Source: DASZCR01 sp035942915 (GTDB lineage: Bacteria; Acidobacteriota; Blastocatellia; Pyrinomonadales; Pyrinomonadaceae). Taken from it: a stretch of DNA of 5,929 nt. The stretch's first letter is position 1; each line of letters opens with the position of its first letter. This document shows, piece by piece, positions 1 through 5,894 of this stretch. Made by a program: the position numbers and the translations under genes. The notes under the pieces were generated by a model. That model worked only from the letters and a program-made list of their open reading frames with translations. It was not told where the DNA came from and did not search any database. The stretch is taken from assembly GCA_035942915.1 (NCBI GenBank), contig DASZCR010000237.1, positions 1-5,929 of the forward strand, written 5' to 3'.

Positions 1-777
1 CGCCCCATCCGTTCGGTCGAACCTTCGTCTGCGCCCTTCAACCTCGTCCTCCTGCTCGACGTGTCCGGCAGCGTCGAGGAGCGTCTGGACTTTATCCGCA
101 AGGCCGCGCTCGCCTTCGTCAACACGGTCGGCGCGCAAGACCGCGTCGCCATCGTCAGCTTCCGCGAAGACGTGCAGGTCATCTCGGATTTCACGACCGA
201 CAAAAGCCTTCTCGCCAAACGCATCAAGGCCATTCAGGCCGGCGGCGGCACGGCGCTCTACGACTCCATCGCCTACTCGCTCGTCCACACGCTCAAGCCT
301 TTGCGCGGCGAGCGCACGGCCATCGTCGTGCTCTCGGACGGCGACGACAACAGGTCTTTCATCCCCTTCCCGGCCATCCTCGAAGCGGTCGTCGAGTCGG
401 GCGCGCTCATCTATCCGCTCTACGTCCCTTCGGGTCTCATTCCGGCCGACAGCGCGCCCGCGCCGACGCTGACGCTCGACCCGATGCGCGCCAGATACCT
501 GACGCTCACCTCGCGCGCAGACGAAGAAGGACGCAGACTCGCAGCCATCTCCGGCGGCGCATACTACCCGGTCACGCGCCTCGAACAGTTGCAGCGCGCC
601 TTCGACGATGTCGTCGCGCAGTTGCGCACCTCCTACTCGATAACCTACGAGTCGAAACAACCGGCCGAGACGACGAGCGAAGGGCGCGCCTCGCGTGTGC
701 GCGTGAGGGTAGCGCGCGAGGGCGCGAGCGTGCGCCTCAGTCCTGCGGTCGGCGTTACGAATACGGCCTCGCCTTGA
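1..777 (+). CDS. VWA domain protein, Acidobacterial VWFA-related type (5' end outside window)
   Basis: The reading frame is open from base 1 and ends at TGA 775-777, giving 258 visible residues, so the N-terminus is missing. The visible part starts just before the first strand of a von Willebrand factor A fold. The metal-ion-dependent adhesion site (MIDAS) is complete: DVSGS at visible residues 20-24, the threonine in GGGTALYD at about T84, and LSDGDD at about 111-116. A GTG at base 61 falls inside the DVSGS motif, so it cannot be the true start. A longer loop follows PLYVPSG before the last helix, then SGGAYYPV and a C-terminal strand region (SYSITYES). It lacks the GYYA-like end of its neighbour and finishes in a weakly conserved tail. 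Proteins of this family are usually exported and bind ligands or proteins; the partner is unknown. It lies 55 nt upstream of a second VWA gene, which suggests tandem duplication. Family assignment is firm; cellular role is unknown. Confidence 0.88.
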   Translation, partial: RPIRSVEPSSAPFNLVLLLDVSGSVEERLDFIRKAALAFVNTVGAQDRVAIVSFREDVQVISDFTTDKSLLAKRIKAIQAGGGTALYDSIAYSLVHTLKPLRGERTAIVVLSDGDDNRSFIPFPAILEAVVESGALIYPLYVPSGLIPADSAPAPTLTLDPMRARYLTLTSRADEEGRRLAAISGGAYYPVTRLEQLQRAFDDVVAQLRTSYSITYESKQPAETTSEGRASRVRVRVAREGASVRLSPAVGVTNTASP

Positions 778-779
778 TG

Positions 780-785
780 TAAGAT
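780..785 (+). promoter_or_regulatory. Possible -10 element upstream of the second VWA gene
   Basis: The hexamer TAAGAT, within TGTAAGATGG, lies just after the stop of the first VWA gene and 47 nt before the next start codon. It matches TATAAT at four of six positions. No good -35 box is visible at the usual distance. The same TAAGATG string recurs at 2074-2080 upstream of the DUF433 gene, again in a short intergenic gap, which is the main reason for listing it. This is weak pattern evidence only. Confidence 0.22.
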
Positions 786-832
786 GGACTCTCCCCCGAA
801 GTTGATTTCTACGAACAAGGGGAAGACCCGCA

Positions 833-2026
833 ATGGCTCGTCGCCGAACCGTCCGACCGTCTGATTATCTCGCCGTCGCCCTGCTGATTGCGCTGGCGCT
901 CTCCGTCTTCGCGCACGCGCAGCAGGACAACCGGAAGGGCGCGCAGCCTGCTCCGACGCCGCAACCCGCGCAGAAAACGACGGGGCGCGTCTACACCGAG
1001 ACGCAACCGCAGGGGCAGACCCCAACGCTCCAACCCACGACCGACGAGACCGCGCCCGCCAGAACGCTTGAGGACGAGACGGATGTCGAGCGCGTCGAGA
1101 CCGACTTGACGAACGTGCTCTTGACGGCCATCGACCGCGACCGTCGTCTCGTCACGACGCTCCGACCGGAAGACATCCGCGTCCTTGAGAACAACGAGCC
1201 GCAGCAGGTCTTCGCCTTCCAGCGTGAGACAGACTTGCCGCTCTCGCTCGCCATCCTGATTGATACGAGCGCCTCGCAGCAGCGCGTCCTGACGGACGAA
1301 CAGGCGGCGGCGCGCGCCTTCATCGACTCCGTGCTGCGCCCCGAAAAAGACACGGCAGCGGTCGTCTCCTTCAACGGCGAGGCGACGCCCGTGCAGCCTC
1401 TGACGAGTGACGCCGCGCACCTGCGCGCGGCCATCAACCGCGTCCGCGTCGAACTTCCTCCACACGACCCCGGCTGCGAAGAGGACATCACCATCGAGCG
1501 CGACGCGCGCTGCTGGACGGGCGCATGGGACGCCGTCTGGGCGACCATCAACGAAATCCTCTCGCACACGCCTGAGAGCACGCGCCGCGCCGTCATCCTG
1601 CTCTCCGACGGCGACGACACGAGCAGCATCACGAAGAAGGATGCGCTGATAGACTTCGCCTTAAAGCACAACGTCGCCATCTACTCCATCGGCATCCGCG
1701 ACGAGGACTTCCCCGGCGGCGGACTCGACCGCGACGCGCTCCGCAAAATCTCCGAGCGCACGGCTGGACGCGCCTTCTTCCCGCGCAACCGCACAGAACT
1801 CGACGCCGCCTTCGCGCAAATCAATCAGGAACTGCGCTCGCAGTATCTACTCTCCTACTCGCCCTCGAACAAACGGCGCGACGGCGCGCTGCGTCAAATC
1901 AAAATCGAGATTACCAACCCCGCCCTCCGCAAAGAGAAACTCCGTCTCATCTATCGTCAAGGCTACTACGCACGCACGGCGCAGACGACCACCAACGCCC
2001 CGCCCGCGCCGCCGACGAAGAAATAA
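833..2026 (+). CDS. Secreted VWA domain protein, Acidobacterial VWFA-related family
   Basis: This is a complete 397-residue protein. The ATG at 833 is preceded by AAGGGGAAG at 817-825, a well-placed ribosome binding site. Residues 1-30 form a signal peptide: basic MARRR, hydrophobic core 12-26, and likely cleavage after AHA (27-29). A Pro/Gln/Thr-rich linker spans about 36-75. Next comes the family's N-terminal strand module (about 88-130), with DLTNVLLTAIDRDRRLVTTL and EDIRVLENNEPQ, then the VWA domain (about 136-332). MIDAS elements are DTSAS at 144-148, probably T229, and LLSDGDD at 256-262. The C-terminal module carries YLLSYSPS (338-345) and ends near GYYA (377-380), both typical of the family. 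C215 and C227 flank an acidic insert before the MIDAS threonine and could form a disulfide after export. The predicted location is periplasmic or extracellular. The ligand is unknown. It may be co-transcribed with the upstream paralogue, and a terminator follows at 2047-2074. Confidence 0.9.
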   Translation: MARRRTVRPSDYLAVALLIALALSVFAHAQQDNRKGAQPAPTPQPAQKTTGRVYTETQPQGQTPTLQPTTDETAPARTLEDETDVERVETDLTNVLLTAIDRDRRLVTTLRPEDIRVLENNEPQQVFAFQRETDLPLSLAILIDTSASQQRVLTDEQAAARAFIDSVLRPEKDTAAVVSFNGEATPVQPLTSDAAHLRAAINRVRVELPPHDPGCEEDITIERDARCWTGAWDAVWATINEILSHTPESTRRAVILLSDGDDTSSITKKDALIDFALKHNVAIYSIGIRDEDFPGGGLDRDALRKISERTAGRAFFPRNRTELDAAFAQINQELRSQYLLSYSPSNKRRDGALRQIKIEITNPALRKEKLRLIYRQGYYARTAQTTTNAPPAPPTKK

Positions 2027-2046
2027 CAACCCGTGCGGCGACGAAG

Positions 2047-2074
2047 GATGAAGTCTTCCTTCATCATTTTTGTT
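2047..2074 (+). terminator. Short rho-independent terminator after the second VWA gene
   Basis: GATGAAG (2047-2053) pairs perfectly with CTTCATC (2059-2065) around a 5-nt loop and is followed directly by ATTTTTGTT (2066-2074). A 7-bp stem with a U-rich tail 20 nt past a stop codon fits an intrinsic terminator, though the stem is short and fairly AT-rich. It would separate the VWA genes from the toxin-antitoxin and xseA cluster. Confidence 0.6.
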
Positions 2075-2079
2075 AAGAT
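2072..2079 (+). promoter_or_regulatory. Possible extended -10 element upstream of the DUF433 gene
   Basis: TG at 2072 falls immediately before TTAAGAT, so the arrangement is not a perfect TGn extended -10, but TAAGAT (2074-2079) matches TATAAT at four of six positions. It lies 37 nt upstream of the start at 2116 and right after the predicted terminator, where a new promoter would be expected. No convincing -35 box is seen. The call rests on position and on recurrence of TAAGATG at 780-786. Confidence 0.22.
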
Positions 2080-2115
2080 GAGCCGCACCGCCAGACGGAG
2101 GTTGACCGACAACGG

Positions 2116-2340
2116 ATGAAGACGAATCAACTCATCGAACGCGACCCGGAAAAACTCGGCGGCACGCCCGTCTTCTACGGCACGCGAGTCCCCATCAAAA
2201 ATCTGTTCGACTATCTGGAAGAAGGCGAGGGTCTGGATGTCTTTCTGGACGACTTCCCGACCGTGACGCGCGAGCAGGTTCTGGCCGTGCTGGAAGTGAC
2301 AAAAAACTGGCTGCTGACCGAGTATGAAATTGCTGCTTGA
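2116..2340 (+). CDS. DUF433 family antitoxin-like protein
   Basis: This is a 74-residue protein, the usual size for DUF433. It shows the family's core: GGTPVFYGTRVPIKNLFDYL (about residues 15-34), the LEEGEGLDVFLDDFP segment, and the C-terminal helix TREQVLAVLE. These features match the small winged-helix-like DUF433 proteins that are commonly encoded directly upstream of a DUF5615 PIN-like nuclease, where they act as the antitoxin. That pairing is seen here: the next gene overlaps this one by 17 nt and has DUF5615 N-terminal motifs. GGAGG at 2097-2101 is the only ribosome binding candidate; its 14-nt distance to ATG 2116 is long. No other in-frame start fits better. Family is secure; antitoxin role is inferred from family and neighbour. 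Confidence 0.85.
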   Translation: MKTNQLIERDPEKLGGTPVFYGTRVPIKNLFDYLEEGEGLDVFLDDFPTVTREQVLAVLEVTKNWLLTEYEIAA

Positions 2341-2470
2341 CGAGTGTATGCCGCGCCGCATCAGACGAGAGATTGCAGGCCACGAGGTATTCACGGTCGA
2401 GCAGGCCGGGCTGAAAGGATTCAAGAACGGGGAATTGCTGCGCGCCGCGGCCGAGAGCGCGGACGGTTAG
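2324..2470 (+). pseudogene. DUF5615 PIN-like toxin, C-terminally truncated remnant (48 aa)
   Basis: ATG 2324 lies inside the end of the DUF433 gene (17-nt overlap) and opens a 48-residue frame ending at TAG 2468-2470. It begins MKLLLDECMPRRIRREIAGH, continues with EVFTVEQAGLKGFKNGELL and ends AAAESADG. The LLDEC motif with its acidic residue D6, the H-x-V/F-x-TV segment and KNGELL are hallmarks of DUF5615 proteins. That family normally runs to about 100-120 residues and has a second acidic motif (VTxDxxL-like) further on. Everything after the KNGELL helix is absent, because xseA starts 3 nt later. Since half of the fold and a putative active-site acid are missing, a working nuclease is unlikely. 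I call it a remnant of a DUF433/DUF5615 toxin-antitoxin pair. It might still be translated and act as a leader for xseA. Confidence 0.75.
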
Positions 2471-2473
2471 CTT

Positions 2474-3871
2474 ATGACTCGCAGTTTATTGATGTCATTG
2501 TTCGATGAGACGGAGCGGCGGCCGCTGACGGTCTCGGAGTTGACTTCGCAGGTGCGTGGCGCATTGGAGAACCGCTTTGCGTCCGTTTGGGTCGAGGGCG
2601 AGATTTCAAATTTCAAGGCGCACAGTTCCGGCCATTGGTATTTCACGATTAAGGACGAGTCGTCGCAGTTGCGTGCGACCTGCTTTCGCGGCGTCAACCG
2701 CGCGATTCGCTTTCGCCCTTCGGACGGACTACAGGTGAGAGCGCGCGGGCGTCTGACGGTCTATGAGCCGCGCGGCGATTACGAGTTGGCCGTCGAGGGC
2801 TTAGACCCGGTCGGCGCGGGCGCTTTGCGCGTGGCCTTCGAGCAGTTGCGCGAGCGTCTGGCGGCCGAAGGGTTGTTCGACGAGGCGCTCAAACGTCAAC
2901 TGCCGTTGCTGCCGCGACGCGTCGGCGTCGTCACCTCGCTTTCGGGCGCAGCGTTGCGCGACATCCTGCGCGCCGTCGAGCGGCGGACGCGCACGGTGAG
3001 CATCCTGATTGCGCCCGCGCGCGTGCAGGGCGAGGGGGCGGCCATCGAGATTGCGCGCGCCATCGAGAGCCTCAACGAGTATCACTTGCGCGCTCTGCGC
3101 GAGGGTGGCGAGGGCGTCGATGCCATCATCGTCGGGCGTGGCGGCGGTTCGGCTGAAGACCTCTGGGCGTTCAACGAAGAGGAGGTGGCGCGGGCGATTC
3201 GCGCGAGCGTCGTCCCCGTCATTTCGGCCGTCGGGCACGAGACGGACGTGACCATCGCAGACTTTGCGGCAGACGTGCGCGCGGCCACGCCGACGGCCGC
3301 CGCCGAACTCGTCGCCGAGCGCGAAGACGAAATCGCCTCTTACGTCGAAGACCTCGCGCACGGACTCGTCAACGCCGCGCGCTATCGTCTCATCACGGAG
3401 CGCGCGCGCGTGCAGGAGGCGGCCATGTCTTACGGCTTCGACGCCGTGCGTCGCGCGTTGCGTGCCGTCGCAGAGCAGCGCGAAGGAGCATCGCGTAGAC
3501 TCGAAAGGGCCTTCGCGCGCCGTTTCACGGAGGCGCGCCGCCGCACGGAAGCCGCTGCCTGTCGGCTCTCTCCGGCGCAGACGGCGGCGCGCGCCAGTCG
3601 TGCGCGCGTGCGTCTCGCCGTCCTGCGCGCGGAACTTGAGAGGGCTGCTGCCGAGCGTCTGGAAGAGGGGCGCGGGCGAGTCGCCGTCTCGGCCGCCGCG
3701 CTCGATGCGATGTCGCCGCTCGCCGTCTTGGGGCGCGGCTATGCGCTCGTGCATGACGAGAGGGGGCGACTGCTCAGTTCGGCGCGTGAGACGGCGAGGG
3801 GCGAGCGCGTCGATGTGCGTCTGGCCGAAGGGGCGCTCAGTTGTGTGGTCGAGCGTGTGGAGGAGAATTGA
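2474..3871 (+). CDS. xseA: Exodeoxyribonuclease VII large subunit
   Basis: This is the catalytic subunit of Exo VII, which degrades single-stranded DNA from either end to short oligonucleotides and works in the cytoplasm as a complex with several XseB copies. At 465 residues it is near the usual size. An N-terminal OB-fold covers about 18-115 (VWVEGEISNFK, SGHWYFTIKD, VYEPRGDYEL). The nuclease domain follows with RRVGVVTS (148-155), GAALRDIL, VGRGGGSAEDLWAFN (220-234) and SAVGHETDVTIADF (251-264). An Ala/Arg/Glu-rich coiled coil spans about 280-410, and the C-terminal motif SPLAVLGRGYALV is at 414-426. Neither ATG 2474 nor the in-frame ATG 2492 (MSLFDETERR) has a clear Shine-Dalgarno sequence. 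Family members often begin near the SLFDE motif, so 2492 is equally possible. Its TGA overlaps the next ATG by one base. Identity is very secure; the start is not. Confidence 0.96.
   Translation: MTRSLLMSLFDETERRPLTVSELTSQVRGALENRFASVWVEGEISNFKAHSSGHWYFTIKDESSQLRATCFRGVNRAIRFRPSDGLQVRARGRLTVYEPRGDYELAVEGLDPVGAGALRVAFEQLRERLAAEGLFDEALKRQLPLLPRRVGVVTSLSGAALRDILRAVERRTRTVSILIAPARVQGEGAAIEIARAIESLNEYHLRALREGGEGVDAIIVGRGGGSAEDLWAFNEEEVARAIRASVVPVISAVGHETDVTIADFAADVRAATPTAAAELVAEREDEIASYVEDLAHGLVNAARYRLITERARVQEAAMSYGFDAVRRALRAVAEQREGASRRLERAFARRFTEARRRTEAAACRLSPAQTAARASRARVRLAVLRAELERAAAERLEEGRGRVAVSAAALDAMSPLAVLGRGYALVHDERGRLLSSARETARGERVDVRLAEGALSCVVERVEEN
3859..3865 (+). promoter_or_regulatory. 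Strong ribosome binding site fixing the start at 3871
   Basis: GGAGGAG lies within the last codons of xseA, 5 nt before ATG 3871. It is the best Shine-Dalgarno match in the window. It decides in favour of ATG 3871 over a TTG at 3841 in the same frame and points to translational coupling across the TGATG overlap. Confidence 0.75.
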
Positions 3872-4605
3872 TGGCGTCACCTGAGAACCGGGGGCGGGGC
3901 AAGAGCCGCATCGTGATAGACGTGGAGAAGGCGCGCTCGGAGCGTCGGCGGCGACATCTGGGACGCTTTCCGCGTGCGCGCCGAATCATGTCGGTCGGCG
4001 GGCTTATCCTGCTGGGAGTGCTGCTGCTGGCGGGCGTCGGCGGTTATCTCTGGTGGCAGAATCATAAAAAGAGTCCTTCGTATTCGCTGGCTCTGCTGGT
4101 CGATGCGGCGCAGCGCGACGACGTGCGCGGCGTCGAGGAGTTGATTGACAGCGACCGCGTGGCCGAAGGGTTCGCGCCGCAGGTGGCGCAGAAGATGGCC
4201 GAGAGCGTTGACCCCGGCCGCGTTGAAGTCCTGCGTCGGCAGTTCGAGGCGGCGATGCCGCAACTGTTGCCGCGCGTGCGCGAGACGATGCGCGAGGAGG
4301 TCGCCAAAGGCGTCAAGAGTTTTTCCGAACAGACGGGCGGGAAGATGCCCTTCATGCTGCTCGCCCTCTCGGTCGCGCGCGCGGCCGACGTGAAGGAGCA
4401 GGGCGAGACGGCGACGGTCAACGTCGAGGCGGGCAATCGTCCCGTCGAGATGACGATGCAGCGCACGCCCGAAGGCCGCTGGAAGGTGGTCGGGCTTAAG
4501 GACGACGCGGTGGCCTCCGGCATCGCCGTGCGACTCGCATCGGCCGTTCCGGGCGCGACCGCAGCGCCGCCCACGTCGAACGAGCCGCGCGGGAGGAGAA
4601 AGTAA
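3871..4605 (+). CDS. Single-pass membrane protein resembling DUF2939
   Basis: This 244-residue protein starts at ATG 3871, which overlaps the xseA stop as TGATG. Residues 1-39 are strongly basic (RSERRRRHLGRFPRARR). They precede one hydrophobic segment, about 41-62 (GGLILLGVLLLAGVGGYLWW), giving a likely N-in, C-out anchor by the positive-inside rule. The outer part begins SPSYSLALLVDAAQRDDVRGVEELID (68-93), close in pattern to DUF2939 proteins (SPxYxLxxLxxAxxxxDxxxxxxxVD). A helical stretch follows, and a C-terminal strand region ends in TPEGRWKVVGLKDD (199-212), also typical of that group and of SnoaL-like folds. The tail is low complexity (PGATAAPPTSNEPRGRRK). Function is unknown. It sits between the two Exo VII subunit genes, 20 nt before xseB. 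The position suggests co-expression, but nothing in the sequence indicates nuclease activity. The DUF2939 assignment is by eye and moderate. Confidence 0.8.
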   Translation: MASPENRGRGKSRIVIDVEKARSERRRRHLGRFPRARRIMSVGGLILLGVLLLAGVGGYLWWQNHKKSPSYSLALLVDAAQRDDVRGVEELIDSDRVAEGFAPQVAQKMAESVDPGRVEVLRRQFEAAMPQLLPRVRETMREEVAKGVKSFSEQTGGKMPFMLLALSVARAADVKEQGETATVNVEAGNRPVEMTMQRTPEGRWKVVGLKDDAVASGIAVRLASAVPGATAAPPTSNEPRGRRK

Positions 4606-4626
4606 GGAGACTGACGGCGACCGTCA
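4603..4626 (+). promoter_or_regulatory. xseB ribosome binding site with hairpin in the spacer
   Basis: TAAGGAG at 4603-4609 includes the stop codon of the upstream gene and is the only good Shine-Dalgarno match, but it lies 16 nt before ATG 4626, too far for optimal initiation. Between them TGACGG (4612-4617) pairs perfectly with CCGTCA (4621-4626) around a CGA loop, with the final A being the first base of the start codon. Folding would shorten the effective spacing or partly mask the start. The pairing is seen directly; the effect is inference. Confidence 0.5.
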
Positions 4627-4946
4627 TGGCGAAACGAGAACAGACGAAGGCGGGTGCAGCGCCCGTCGAGGCGCAGACCTTCGAGGCGCAACTGGCCGCG
4701 CTCGAACGCGTCGTGCGCGAACTTGAGCGCGGCGACCTGCCGCTTGAACGCAGCCTCGAACTCTTCGAGCAAGGCGTGCGCCTGTCGCGCATCTGTCAGG
4801 AGCGTCTGAACGAGGCCGAGCGGCGCATCGAAGTCTTGCTGCGCGACGGTGAGGGGCGCACCACCGTCGGCTCGCTCGATGATGCCGAGTTCGGACGGCT
4901 CGACGGCGGACTGGGCGAAGAGGACGATGACGAAAGCGTCTTCTGA
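4626..4946 (+). CDS. xseB: Exodeoxyribonuclease VII small subunit
   Basis: XseB is the helical-hairpin subunit that binds the coiled coil of XseA and is needed for Exo VII assembly and activity. The protein has 106 residues. The family core lies at about 19-76: FEAQLAALERVVRELERGDL, PLERSLELFEQGVRLSRICQ, then ERLNEAERRIEVLL. These match the standard pattern FExxLxxLExIVxxLExGxLxLExSLxxFExGxxLxxxCxxxLxxAExxVxxL. The usual length is about 65-85 residues; the extra here is a basic/Ala-rich N-terminal stretch (1-18) and an acidic tail (DDAEFGRLDGGLGEEDDDESVF). The start at ATG 4626 places the core at the expected distance, with no alternative ATG upstream in frame. The gene follows the membrane-protein gene by 20 nt and overlaps ispA by 20 nt. 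Separation from xseA by another gene is unusual. Identity is very secure. Confidence 0.95.
   Translation: MAKREQTKAGAAPVEAQTFEAQLAALERVVRELERGDLPLERSLELFEQGVRLSRICQERLNEAERRIEVLLRDGEGRTTVGSLDDAEFGRLDGGLGEEDDDESVF
4917..4924 (+). promoter_or_regulatory. Ribosome binding site supporting the ispA start at 4927
   Basis: GAAGAGGA lies inside the acidic tail codons of xseB, a few bases before ATG 4927. The spacing is slightly short, but the site is better than anything before the alternative GTG codons. It implies coupled translation of xseB and ispA. Confidence 0.45.
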
Positions 4947-5868
4947 TGTGGCGCGACACACGTCGTCAGAGCCTTCGACCGATGAGGCGAGCGCACTGCT
5001 GGCGCGCTGTCGTCAACTCGTCGATGCGCGGCTCGACGCGCTCGTTCCCGTCGCCGCGAACGACCCTTCAAACGTCCATGCGGCGATGCGTTGGAGTCTC
5101 TTCGCGGGCGGCAAGCGCGTCCGCCCGTCGCTCGTCATCGCCTCCGGCGAAGCCTTCGGCGCGCCGACCGAGAGTCTCATCACGACGGCCTGCGCCTTCG
5201 AGTTGATGCATACCTACTCGCTCGTCCACGACGACCTGCCCTCGATGGACGACGACGACCTGCGACGCGGGCGCCCGACCTGTCATATCCGCTTCGGAGA
5301 AGCGACGGCCATCCTCGCCGGAGACGCCCTGCAAACGCTCGCCTTCCAGACCATCGCCGAAGACGACACGCTGGACGCGCAGGTGCGCCTGCGTCTCATC
5401 GCGGAACTGTCGCGCGCCGCAGGGACGCCCGAAGGCATGCTCGCCGGGCAGGCGCACGACCTCGCCGCCGAGTCGCGCACGGATGTGACGACGGAGGAGT
5501 TAGACTTGATTCACCGTCGCAAGACGGGCGCGCTCATCGCGTGCGCGACGCGTGCGGGTGCGCTCATCGCAGGCGCAGGCGGCAGCGAACTGAAGGCGCT
5601 GACGCGTTACGCTTTCGACCTCGGCCTGCTCTTCCAGATAACGGACGACCTCCTCGACGTGACGGCCAGCGCGGCCGAACTCGGCAAGACGCCCGGCAAA
5701 GACGCCCGCGCGGAGAAGGCGACCTACCCGGCGCTCTACGGCCTCGAAGCCGCACGCGCGCGCGCCGCAGACGTGTACGCGCGCGCCTGCGATGCGCTCG
5801 CAGAGATTCACAGACCGACCGACACGCTGCGCGCCTTCGCACGCCTCATCCTCGAACGCCACGCGTAA
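4927..5868 (+). CDS. ispA: Farnesyl/geranyl diphosphate synthase (polyprenyl synthetase)
   Basis: This cytoplasmic trans-prenyltransferase condenses dimethylallyl or geranyl diphosphate with isopentenyl diphosphate, probably to farnesyl diphosphate, the precursor of quinone side chains and undecaprenyl carrier lipid. The 313-residue protein has all family landmarks: FAGGKRVRP (59-67), the first aspartate-rich motif DDLPSMDDDD (102-111), GRPTCHIRFGEA (115-126), AGDALQTLAF, GQAHDL, HRRKTGAL (196-203), and the second aspartate-rich motif DDLLD (240-244) with QITD before it. It then ends with GKTPGKD and KATYPALYGLE. The DDxxxxD form of the first motif and the aromatic Y97 five residues before it fit bacterial short-chain FPP synthases such as E. 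coli IspA; geranylgeranyl diphosphate as product cannot be excluded. ATG 4927 has GAAGAGGA just upstream (4917-4924) and overlaps the end of xseB by 20 nt. GTG 4849 and GTG 4948 are weaker starts. The gene closes the cluster. Confidence 0.95.
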   Translation: MTKASSDVARHTSSEPSTDEASALLARCRQLVDARLDALVPVAANDPSNVHAAMRWSLFAGGKRVRPSLVIASGEAFGAPTESLITTACAFELMHTYSLVHDDLPSMDDDDLRRGRPTCHIRFGEATAILAGDALQTLAFQTIAEDDTLDAQVRLRLIAELSRAAGTPEGMLAGQAHDLAAESRTDVTTEELDLIHRRKTGALIACATRAGALIAGAGGSELKALTRYAFDLGLLFQITDDLLDVTASAAELGKTPGKDARAEKATYPALYGLEAARARAADVYARACDALAEIHRPTDTLRAFARLILERHA

Positions 5869-5894
5869 ACGACGCACCGCCCCGGAAGGCAAGA

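Noticed and set aside
61..777. A complete gene starting at GTG 61
   Set aside because: That codon encodes the valine of the DVSGS metal-binding motif, and the frame is open back to base 1. The gene is truncated by the window edge.
809..1680. Long open frames on the - strand (809-1567 and 991-1680) opposite the second VWA gene
   Set aside because: They are Arg/Ser-rich low-information translations antisense to a gene with clear domain motifs, as expected from GC-rich codon bias.
1966..2424. 152-residue open frame on the - strand across the DUF433/DUF5615 region
   Set aside because: The + strand here encodes two recognisable overlapping family members; the antisense translation matches nothing I know.
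2116..2500. A mobile element or integration site around the toxin-antitoxin remnant
   Set aside because: No terminal inverted repeats, target duplication, transposase or integrase fragment is visible; only slightly lower GC, which is not enough.
3841..3870. Earlier TTG start for the membrane protein
   Set aside because: It adds ten residues with no family support, whereas ATG 3871 has a near-ideal GGAGGAG site.
2801..3880. 359-residue open frame on the - strand opposite xseA
   Set aside because: It shows no recognisable motif and overlaps a well-identified gene almost completely; a shadow frame.
4849..4926. Earlier GTG start for ispA giving 339 residues
   Set aside because: The extra 26 residues lie deep within xseB and are not family-like. 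ATG 4927 gives a normal length with a nearby ribosome binding site.
4062..4961. 299-residue open frame on the - strand opposite the membrane gene and xseB
   Set aside because: It covers two supported genes, has no domain signature and no plausible ribosome binding site, so it is treated as an antisense shadow.
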